From Halieaceae bacterium UBA3479 (lineage in GTDB: Bacteria; Pseudomonadota; Gammaproteobacteria; Pseudomonadales; Halieaceae), in NCBI GenBank assembly GCA_002377985.1, contig DFQW01000143.1, positions 4,759 to 24,235 on the forward strand: a DNA stretch of 19,477 bases. The letters run 5' to 3'. Both the position numbers and the translations under genes were made by a program. Positions 6,490 through 13,434 of this stretch are shown here, piece by piece. Under the pieces are notes generated by a model, which did no database searches, was not told where the DNA came from, and saw only the letters and a program-made list of their open reading frames with translations. The stretch's first letter is position 1. Each line of letters begins with the position of its first letter.

Positions 6490-7480
6490 AATAGCGGTGC
6501 TTGGGGGTGGGTCGTGGGGCACCACCACAGCCTCTGTAATAAGCCGTAATTGCACGTCTGTGCTATGGGCGCGGGACACCGCCATCGTTGATGCGATCAA
6601 CAGGGAACACCGAAACCCTCGTTATCTGGGCGATGCTGCCCTGAACCCTAAACTGAGGGCGACGGCGGAGATTGGCGAGGCCGTCAGTGGCGCTGATGCC
6701 GTGCTCATCGCAGTACCCAGTAGCCACTTCCGGGAAGTCCTCAGTAACGCACTGCCTGACATTACTGATGCCGTCCCGGTCATCAGCTTGAGCAAAGGAT
6801 TGGAAAAACACACCCGGATGCGGATGACAGAAATTATCCGCGAAGTGGCGCCAGCGAGCATTTCCGGGGTGCTTACCGGGCCCAACCTGGCGCGTGAAAT
6901 TGTTGCCGGCCAGGCCGCAGCCAGTGTGTTGGCACTCGAGAACCACGAGGCTGCTTTGGCTCTCCAGGGGGTGCTCAATGCAGGACTGTTCCGGGTCTAT
7001 ACCAACGACGACGTGATTGGTTGCGAACTCGGTGGCGTATTGAAGAACATCATCGCTATTGCCGTAGGCATGGGTGACGGGTTGGGAGCGGGGGACAATA
7101 CCCGCGCCGCTTTAATCACCCGGGGATTGGCGGAGATGAGTCGTCTGGGCAAAGCACTCGGGGGAAGAGCGGAGACTTTTGCGGGACTCGCGGGCATGGG
7201 GGACATGATTGCAACCTGCACCAGTCCCCAGAGCCGAAATCGTCATGTCGGCATAGAGCTCGCCAAAGGTCGACGTATCGACGACATCATCGATAGCATG
7301 CACATGGTGGCTGAGGGTGTAAAAAGTGCACCCACCGTTATTGAACTGGCCCGTGAGAACCAGATCAGCTTGCCGATTAGCGAAGACGTGTATCGGGTGA
7401 TCACCGGGGAATCCAACGCCCGCGGCGTCTACCGTGGCCTATTGCGGGTCGCGGCCGGAGCCGAATCAGAGCCAGGCTAG
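6467..7480 (+). CDS. gpsA: NAD(P)H-dependent glycerol-3-phosphate dehydrogenase
   Basis: This cytoplasmic enzyme reduces dihydroxyacetone phosphate to sn-glycerol 3-phosphate, the substrate of the PlsB encoded just upstream. From the ATG at 6467 it has 337 residues, a normal length. The Rossmann motif GGGSWG (G13, G15, G18) opens the protein. Further marks are GPNLAREI, the catalytic lysine in LKNIIAIAVGMGDGL (K193), TRGLAEM, and GLAGMGDMIATCTSPQSRN, the substrate-binding arginine region. The start is uncertain. GTG at 6449, ATG at 6467 and GTG at 6476 are all in frame and all lie inside the end of plsB. ATG has no clear ribosome binding site; GTG 6476 has GGGA 8 bases upstream. The 14- to 41-base overlap suggests translational coupling with plsB. 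No terminator is evident after the TAG. Confidence 0.95.
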   Translation: MQLVKPFKIAVLGGGSWGTTTASVISRNCTSVLWARDTAIVDAINREHRNPRYLGDAALNPKLRATAEIGEAVSGADAVLIAVPSSHFREVLSNALPDITDAVPVISLSKGLEKHTRMRMTEIIREVAPASISGVLTGPNLAREIVAGQAAASVLALENHEAALALQGVLNAGLFRVYTNDDVIGCELGGVLKNIIAIAVGMGDGLGAGDNTRAALITRGLAEMSRLGKALGGRAETFAGLAGMGDMIATCTSPQSRNRHVGIELAKGRRIDDIIDSMHMVAEGVKSAPTVIELARENQISLPISEDVYRVITGESNARGVYRGLLRVAAGAESEPG

Positions 7481-7593
7481 GATTGCCCACGATACTGGCT
7501 GTTACTTTGCGCAGTGTGACAAATGCCATGGCGGGAGCCTGCGGTTTTGTCTACGCTTTCCCAAGCTCGCCCTGCCTCAGAAGGATCTGATAG

Positions 7594-8439
7594 ATGACGC
7601 GGTACACCCTGCCGATGCCTTACATAAAAAAACTTTTTACCGCCATGCTGGCTGCCTCGCTGCTGAGTTGCGCGACCAGCCCGACTGGCAGAAGTCAGTT
7701 TATTCTCATCTCGCCGGATGCCGCCATTATTGAATCGGAAACGGCCTACCTCGATACGGTTCGTCAGCTCGACGAGGAGGATAAACTCGTGAGCGACCCG
7801 CTGACGGTTGCACGTGTCGCCCGTATTACCGGTCAGCTGGTGACCAAGGCGGTCGCAGATTATCCAGAGAGTGCCGACTGGAAATGGAGCGTTGCCATTG
7901 TCGACGATACCGAAACCGTTAATGCCTGGTGCATGGCGGGCGGCCGAATGGCGGTTTACACCGGCCTATTTGATCAACTGGCGCTGACCGATGATGAGTT
8001 CGCGCAAATTATGGGGCACGAGATTTCCCACGCCCTCGCGAACCATACGGCCGAGAGAATGTCGCGGGCGATGGCGACATCGCTGGGCGTCGCCATGATT
8101 GGCGCGGCATCGGATAACAGCGGAGTGGCCGTCGCGGGCGCTGCAGCGTTAGCGACCGTTGCCCTCACGCTACCCAATAGCCGGGAAGCAGAAAATGAAG
8201 CCGACATAATGGGAATGATATTGGCAACTAAAGCGGGTTTTGATCCCGAGGCGGCGGTTACGCTGTGGCAAAAAATGGGCGATCTCAACGATGATCGCCC
8301 GGCGGAGTTCTTGAGCACCCATCCCGCCCCGGAGAACCGGCAGGCGGCGCTCAACGCCATGATCCCCAGCATGCTCAAGATCAACCCGGACCGCAACAAG
8401 CCATCAATCTACCCGGTGGAAATAGTGCGCGAAGGTTGA
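7594..8439 (+). CDS. M48-family zinc metalloprotease lipoprotein (LoiP/YggG-like)
   Basis: A predicted periplasm-facing lipoprotein protease of 281 residues. The signal peptide has KK at 12-13, a short hydrophobic stretch and the lipobox LLSC with Cys26. Ala follows the Cys, so outer-membrane sorting is expected. The zinc site is complete: HEISH (H142, E143, H146) and the third ligand E200 in ENEAD. The NAWCMAGGRMAVYTGL segment before the HExxH motif is typical of LoiP/Oma1-type M48 peptidases, which degrade misfolded envelope proteins. The ATG at 7594 is well supported by AGAAGGA 8 bases upstream. An in-frame ATG at 7615 lacks such a site. The 113-base gap after gpsA shows no convincing promoter or terminator. 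Its stop lies two bases from the stop of the convergent BCCT gene. Confidence 0.9.
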   Translation: MTRYTLPMPYIKKLFTAMLAASLLSCATSPTGRSQFILISPDAAIIESETAYLDTVRQLDEEDKLVSDPLTVARVARITGQLVTKAVADYPESADWKWSVAIVDDTETVNAWCMAGGRMAVYTGLFDQLALTDDEFAQIMGHEISHALANHTAERMSRAMATSLGVAMIGAASDNSGVAVAGAAALATVALTLPNSREAENEADIMGMILATKAGFDPEAAVTLWQKMGDLNDDRPAEFLSTHPAPENRQAALNAMIPSMLKINPDRNKPSIYPVEIVREG

Positions 8440-8441
8440 AG

Positions 8442-10412
8442 TTAATGCCGCTGGATGTGCAAAAAGTGTAGATGGTCCTCATATTGGTTGAGGATATCGA
8501 CAATGAGCTGCTCTTCTGTCCAGCCCATGACATCGTAATCCTGCCCACCTTCGGCGAGATGCACCTCGGCTCTGAAGAACCGGTCCTGACGATCCCTATC
8601 ATTTCGAGCTACACCCAAGGAGACATCCGGCAAGGGCAGGCTTCGCGCGCGCACTTCATAGACAAAATTGACTTCTTCGCCATGCGACACGATCAACCGT
8701 GCTATCACCTCTGAATCATCTACCGTGACATTTGCTACCACACCCTTATCTGCGAGCGCATTCGCGAACGACTGCATAGCCGGTACCACTGCATCCCGCT
8801 GAAAAACCCGCACCGTTGCTTGATCCGGATAATCCAGCAGCAGGTTGAGGCGATCCCGCCACCCCTCAGCCGCCATCGTGGGTGGGGTATGAATCGAGTG
8901 CGCTTTTCGCTTTGCACCATCAACCACCAGGGCTCGACCAAACCCCCACATCGCTCCCAGAGTCGCCACCGCAAAAGGGAGTGCACTGGCAATAGTTGCG
9001 GTTTGCAGGGCCTGCAAACCGCCGCCCCACAGCAAAAGAGAAGCCGCCAGCGCAATGACGAAGGTCCAGATGCTGCGCTGCAATGCGGGGGTGTTATCGA
9101 CGCCGTTGGCGCTCAGCATGTTGAGCACCATGGCGCCACTGTCAGCCGAGGTCACGAAGAAAATCACAATCATGAGCAGCGATATCACGCTGAGCAGTTC
9201 GGTAGCGGGTAAAAACTCCAGAAAACGAAACAAGCCCACCGCGGGGTTTTCCTGCACCGCAGTCCCCAATTCGACAAAGCCCTGATTGGTGATGACATCC
9301 AGCGCGCTGCCACCCAAAACTCCCATCCAGAGGCAGATAAACAGCGTGGGCACAACGGTCACACCCACCAAGAACTCCCGAATCGTTCTCCCCTTGGAGA
9401 TGCGTGCCACAAACACGCCAACAAAGGGCGCCCAGCTGATCCACCAGCCCCAGTAGAAGATAGTCCAGCCGCCAAACCACTCCGTGGGCTCATAGACGTA
9501 CATGTCGAGGGTGCGAGGAACCAATCCCGCCACATACGCCCCAAAATTTTGCAGCGTTCCCGCCAGCAGCAGCGCAGTGGGACCTGTGAGCAAGATCAGC
9601 AACAGCAACATGACCGCAAGCACCACATTGATCTCTGACAGACGCTTGATACCCGAGTCCAACCCCAAAATCACCGACGCAGTGGCCAGCGCCATCGTCG
9701 CAAAGATGAGTCCGACCTGAACCCACACATCGATGGGCAAACCAAACAGGTAGTTAAAGCCCGTATTGATCTGGAGTACCCCCAAACCCAGGCTTACCGA
9801 GATACCACAGGTGGTGCAGATCACAGCAAATATGTCTACCGCGGCACCGACAGGTCCGTGAATGCGCTCACCGATAAGCGGGTAAAAGGCCGACCTCAGC
9901 GTGAGTGGCAGATCGTGCCGATAGGCAAAGTAGGCCAGAATCATAGCCACGACGGCATAGATCGCCCAAGCCGTAAAGCCCCAGTGGAAATAACTGATCT
10001 GAATGGCTTCGGTGGCCGCCGCGGGCGTGCCGCCAGGGCCCGTTGGGGGCGACAAGAAGTGCATCACCGGCTCGGCGATCCCGTAAAACATGAGGCCTAT
10101 GCCAATACCCGCCGCAAAAAGCATCGAAAACCAAGAGCCGTAGCTGTACTCGGGCTCAGAGTGGTCCGGACCTAGCTTGATATCGCCATACCGCGAGATC
10201 GCAAGGCCAATGACCACCACAGAGACCAAACCGGCGATAAACACATAGAACCAGCTAGCGGTATCGACAATAAGCGCCTGGAGTCCAGCGAAAGGATCAC
10301 TGCCCTTCTCCGGAACCAACAGCAGCAAAAAGATGGCGCCGAATAACAGAATTAAAGCGGGGTAAAATACCGTTTTATCAATGATATAGCGTTGCTCAGC
10401 AGGCTCAGACAT
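8442..10412 (-). CDS. betT: BCCT-family choline/betaine-type transporter, BetT-like
   Basis: A 656-residue inner-membrane transporter of the betaine/choline/carnitine family, with about twelve membrane segments in residues 15-505. Hallmarks are AGIGIGLMFYGIAEP (G102-P115), HWGFTAWAIYA, the tryptophan-rich segment with WGWWISWAPF around residue 320, and FVTSADSGA. A soluble C-terminal domain of about 140 residues follows, including the stretch EGGQDYDVMGWTEEQ and HLHFLH. This domain is characteristic of the BetT branch, where the cytoplasmic tail tunes activity to osmotic stress. Choline is therefore the first guess for substrate, though glycine betaine or another quaternary amine is possible. 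No bet catabolic gene is near. The start ATG has AAAGAGAG upstream. It is divergent from the TonB-dependent receptor and convergent with the M48 gene. Confidence 0.9.
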   Translation of the reverse strand: MSEPAEQRYIIDKTVFYPALILLFGAIFLLLLVPEKGSDPFAGLQALIVDTASWFYVFIAGLVSVVVIGLAISRYGDIKLGPDHSEPEYSYGSWFSMLFAAGIGIGLMFYGIAEPVMHFLSPPTGPGGTPAAATEAIQISYFHWGFTAWAIYAVVAMILAYFAYRHDLPLTLRSAFYPLIGERIHGPVGAAVDIFAVICTTCGISVSLGLGVLQINTGFNYLFGLPIDVWVQVGLIFATMALATASVILGLDSGIKRLSEINVVLAVMLLLLILLTGPTALLLAGTLQNFGAYVAGLVPRTLDMYVYEPTEWFGGWTIFYWGWWISWAPFVGVFVARISKGRTIREFLVGVTVVPTLFICLWMGVLGGSALDVITNQGFVELGTAVQENPAVGLFRFLEFLPATELLSVISLLMIVIFFVTSADSGAMVLNMLSANGVDNTPALQRSIWTFVIALAASLLLWGGGLQALQTATIASALPFAVATLGAMWGFGRALVVDGAKRKAHSIHTPPTMAAEGWRDRLNLLLDYPDQATVRVFQRDAVVPAMQSFANALADKGVVANVTVDDSEVIARLIVSHGEEVNFVYEVRARSLPLPDVSLGVARNDRDRQDRFFRAEVHLAEGGQDYDVMGWTEEQLIVDILNQYEDHLHFLHIQRH

Positions 10413-10465
10413 CGGACTCTCTTTGCATTATTCGCACCCAGTGTAACCGAAGCAGGCGCGTCTTC

Positions 10466-10486
10466 ATCCAGCGCGCTATCCAGCGC
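10466..10486. repeat. 9-base direct repeat upstream of the BCCT gene
   Basis: ATCCAGCGC occurs at 10466-10474 and again at 10478-10486, a 12-base period or just over one helical turn, within the leader or promoter region of the BCCT gene. Such spacing can suit a regulator binding in tandem, but two short GC-rich copies may be chance. Confidence 0.2.
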
Positions 10487-10575
10487 TAACGGGCCGTATC
10501 TGCTTTTCCAAGGCAGAGGGCCAAATAAACGGCAGCGCCAGAGGGAAGTGAATCGCGCTCCGGGCAAAGCAACTT

Positions 10576-10596
10576 ACTTGTCTCCGACAAGTGTCG
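10576..10596. promoter_or_regulatory. Candidate operator upstream of the TonB-dependent receptor
   Basis: ACTTGTC-TCC-GACAAGT (10576-10592) is a perfect inverted repeat with 7-base arms. It overlaps a second one, CGACA-AG-TGTCG (10585-10596). The element ends four to eight bases upstream of the likely -35 box of the receptor gene, in the divergent region shared with the BCCT gene. This fits a dimeric transcription factor site. I could not match it to a known consensus such as Fur, LexA or a GntR-family box. Confidence 0.45.
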
Positions 10597-10599
10597 AAT

Positions 10600-10628
10600 T
10601 TGCACGAAGCGACCATAATCGGTAGGGT
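10600..10628 (+). promoter_or_regulatory. Likely sigma-70 promoter of the TonB-dependent receptor gene
   Basis: TTGCAC (10600-10605) and TAGGGT (10623-10628) are separated by 17 bases, giving a leader of about 54 bases before the ATG at 10689. The ribosome binding site AAGGGAG (10677-10683) is strong. The palindrome just upstream supports this being the regulated promoter. It was read by eye only. Confidence 0.35.
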
Positions 10629-10688
10629 ATCGGGACATAACGATAAAGATTTCGCTTTTTCTGCCATTACACAAACAAGGGAGTCACT

Positions 10689-13346
10689 ATGTCTCATCCC
10701 CATCGTTTTCAACGCACCCCCCTTGCCGCAGCGCTGGGTGTGGCACTACTGCCCATCGTATCCACGCCGGTGCATGCAGCGCTGGAAGAAGTAGTGGTAA
10801 CCGCAACCAAACAGTCTGCGAGCATGCAGGACGTGCCGGTTGCGGTTTCCGCACTGACGGAAGAGACCCTGAACCAGCGGGGTATCTCCAACTTTAATGA
10901 CTACCTCATTGAGTTGCCAAATGTATCAGCCGGTGGCGCAGGCCCCGGGCAGAGCACCATGTATATCCGCGGTGTCGCGTCGACCACTCCCGCGCTGACT
11001 ATTTCGGGCGTAGCAGGCTTGAGCCCCAACGTGGCGCTTTATCTCGACGAACAACCGATGGCGCAGCCCGGTCGTAACCTCGATATTTACATAGCAGACA
11101 TTAACCGCGTAGAGGTGCTGGCAGGGCCCCAGGGCACGCTGTTCGGTGCTAGCTCGCAGGCGGGGGTGGTAAGACTGATTACAAACAAACCTGATACCTC
11201 CGGCTTCTACGGACGCGTCCAGGCGGGCGCCTCGACAATGAAAGATGGCGAGGCGAATTACAATGTCAGCGCCATGCTGAATATTCCCGTCAGCGACAAC
11301 TTCGCCATTCGTGGCGTCGTATTCAGCGACGAGAAAGGCGGCTATATCGATAACGTAGCGGGCACGCGAACTGCTTTAGAGAGTGCTCGATTCAGAACAG
11401 CAGACACTATTCGATCAAATGGAACGCCAGTCGGATTCCGAGCCGGGTTCCAGTCGGGCGTCACCGACTTCAGCAACGTGACCTTCCTCGAAGCCAACAA
11501 TGCGGCCCTGGTAGAAGATGACTTCAACGACACGTCCTACTCAGGTGGCCGCGTGAGTGCGATGTGGGACATCAACAGCAACTGGCGTCTTACTGTGGGC
11601 GCTATGGCTCAAAAAATTGAGAGTGACGGCACCTTTTATGTGGACCCTAACCTGGGTGGCGACTACGAAATCCAGCGGTTCGAAAAAGAGTTTATTGAAG
11701 ATGAGTACACCAACTTTCACTGGACCCTAGAAGGTCGTATTGGCGCTTTGGAAGTGCTCTATACCGGTGCGTTCACGGAGCGCGAAACCGATCAGCGCAC
11801 CGATTACTCAGACTATCTGTTTATCGGTCAGTACATTCCCTACTACATCTGTGACTACTATGTGTCTTACACCGGCTATTCTCCTGCCGGTGCAGGCATC
11901 CCTTCGGGCACCTGCCAAGCGCCGAACCTCTACACCACGAATAAAGTGGACAGCGAGTTCACCAGTCATGAAATCCGCTTCAGCACCGATCAAGACAAGC
12001 GGATGAGAATCACCGCGGGCGGCTTCTTCAGTGAGATGGAGCTCACCGAGATGGTGGACTTCTCATACCCAGGCAATAAATTTGTCGACTCATGGGGTGG
12101 CGGTTACAACGGCACCGGCTTCGGCTTCCCGGAAAACTACAACTATCCCTACGATGGTCAGGGTGGTTACAAAGTAGGGGCGGGCCCCTACCCAAGAGAC
12201 ACCGTATTCCGCAACGATATCCTGCGGACCGATGACAGAATGGGTATTTTTGGTGAAGTCACCTTTGATCTAACGGACAGCTTGTCGATCACGGGCGGTC
12301 TGCGCTGGTTCGACTACGAGGTAGACCTCGCTGGTAGCGCCAACTCATCCTTCTATAACATGTCTGGTACTGACTACAACAAGTTCGGCACCAACATTAA
12401 TGACCTGTATGACGGCGACCAGTCAATCCGCTGGACTTACTCTGGCTTCTTCCCGTACGAAGCGAGCCCCGTCTATACGCCTAATAACCTGCCCTCACAG
12501 GACGATCCCAACTACCAGCGCATCGTTAACAGCATCTACGCGCCGGATAAAGCGGAAGACGACGGGGTGATCGGTAAGGTAACGCTGTCATACCGACCCA
12601 ATGATGACCACCTGTGGTACGTAACCTGGTCAGAGGGTTTCCGCACAGGTCTCTTGAACCGCCCGGGCGGTGCTTATCAGGCTGAGAATGATTACACCGT
12701 GCCGTTTGACGTGAAATCAGATGAGCTTATCAATATTGAGCTGGGTTGGAAGCTCGATATGCTAGACGGCAACCTGCGCTTCAACGGTTCAGTGTTCCGT
12801 CTGGATATTTCAGATCTGCAGACCACGATTTTTGATACCAGTATCGTCAACCTATTCTTCTCGGATAATGCCGCCGATGCCGAAGTCACCGGCATGGAAG
12901 GTGACATCACCTGGGCAGCCAGTAACAATCTGACCATGGGTCTTGCTTTCTCCTTCCTGGATACGGAAATTACCGACGTGCTCAACCCATCGAAGGATGT
13001 GCAAGAGGGCTTCGAGCTCGCCTACGCGCCCGAGTTTCAGGGGAACTTCTGGGCGCGCTACGAGTGGACTATGGGTAATGGCTGGACAGCTCATGTCATG
13101 CCCAGCATTGCTCACTCGGCAAGCTCCTACAGCGACATTATTGCGATCAACCGTATGGATGTGCCGAGCTGGACTGTGGCCAACATTACAGCTGGAGTCC
13201 GGGCCGATAAGTGGATGGTAGAAGGGTTCGTCAGCAACCTGACGGACGAAGAAGTCGTGACCGGCGCTAACTACGTTAACGACCGAGAGCGGCTGGCGCT
13301 CGCGCCGCCCACCACCATGGGGGTTCGTGTCTCGTTTGATTTCTGA
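10689..13346 (+). CDS. TonB-dependent outer-membrane receptor
   Basis: An 885-residue outer-membrane active transporter. A Sec signal peptide of about 30 residues ends VSTPVHA and is followed by the TonB-box-like EEVVVTAT (33-40). The plug domain (about 45-155) contains MYIRGV and VEVLAGPQGTLFGASSQAGVVRLIT. A 22-strand-type barrel follows and ends in the typical C-terminal GVRVSFDF with terminal Phe885. It is larger than classical siderophore receptors. The plug with QDVPVAVSALT and the tyrosine/aspartate-rich loops resemble the marine receptors of unknown, often carbohydrate or lipid-like, substrates. Two cysteines bracket a loop around residues 396-416. The ATG has AAGGGAG 5 bases upstream. 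A strong terminator ends the transcript 26 bases after the stop. The substrate is not deducible from the sequence. Confidence 0.95.
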   Translation: MSHPHRFQRTPLAAALGVALLPIVSTPVHAALEEVVVTATKQSASMQDVPVAVSALTEETLNQRGISNFNDYLIELPNVSAGGAGPGQSTMYIRGVASTTPALTISGVAGLSPNVALYLDEQPMAQPGRNLDIYIADINRVEVLAGPQGTLFGASSQAGVVRLITNKPDTSGFYGRVQAGASTMKDGEANYNVSAMLNIPVSDNFAIRGVVFSDEKGGYIDNVAGTRTALESARFRTADTIRSNGTPVGFRAGFQSGVTDFSNVTFLEANNAALVEDDFNDTSYSGGRVSAMWDINSNWRLTVGAMAQKIESDGTFYVDPNLGGDYEIQRFEKEFIEDEYTNFHWTLEGRIGALEVLYTGAFTERETDQRTDYSDYLFIGQYIPYYICDYYVSYTGYSPAGAGIPSGTCQAPNLYTTNKVDSEFTSHEIRFSTDQDKRMRITAGGFFSEMELTEMVDFSYPGNKFVDSWGGGYNGTGFGFPENYNYPYDGQGGYKVGAGPYPRDTVFRNDILRTDDRMGIFGEVTFDLTDSLSITGGLRWFDYEVDLAGSANSSFYNMSGTDYNKFGTNINDLYDGDQSIRWTYSGFFPYEASPVYTPNNLPSQDDPNYQRIVNSIYAPDKAEDDGVIGKVTLSYRPNDDHLWYVTWSEGFRTGLLNRPGGAYQAENDYTVPFDVKSDELINIELGWKLDMLDGNLRFNGSVFRLDISDLQTTIFDTSIVNLFFSDNAADAEVTGMEGDITWAASNNLTMGLAFSFLDTEITDVLNPSKDVQEGFELAYAPEFQGNFWARYEWTMGNGWTAHVMPSIAHSASSYSDIIAINRMDVPSWTVANITAGVRADKWMVEGFVSNLTDEEVVTGANYVNDRERLALAPPTTMGVRVSFDF

Positions 13347-13372
13347 TCGATATTGAACCAACAGCGCTCTTG

Positions 13373-13402
13373 AAAAAGTGCCCCTGTCGGGGCACTTTTT
13401 TT
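13373..13402 (+). terminator. Rho-independent terminator of the receptor gene
   Basis: The stem AAAAAGTGCCCC, loop TGTC and stem GGGGCACTTTTT are perfectly paired over 12 bases, and the T-run extends to 13402. It begins 26 bases after the receptor stop. Its A-tract/T-tract symmetry means it could work in both directions. It contains a GTG (13378) in frame with the next gene, which is therefore not a credible start. Confidence 0.9.
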
Positions 13403-13434
13403 GTCTGACGATGCCAATCTTACCGAGTTTCACT

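Noticed and set aside
7481..7593. Promoter or terminator between gpsA and the M48 gene
   Set aside because: No -35/-10 pair with acceptable spacing and no hairpin with a T-run could be found by eye.
7434..7733. 99-codon open frame spanning gpsA end and M48 start
   Set aside because: It overlaps the coding ends of two real genes in another frame and has no ribosome binding site or recognisable motif. The CDKCH-like string is not a CXXCH haem site.
13378..13434. Longer reading of the sulfotransferase gene from GTG 13378 or ATG 13411
   Set aside because: The GTG lies within the terminator stem and neither start has a ribosome binding site. The predicted extra residues look like translated terminator sequence.
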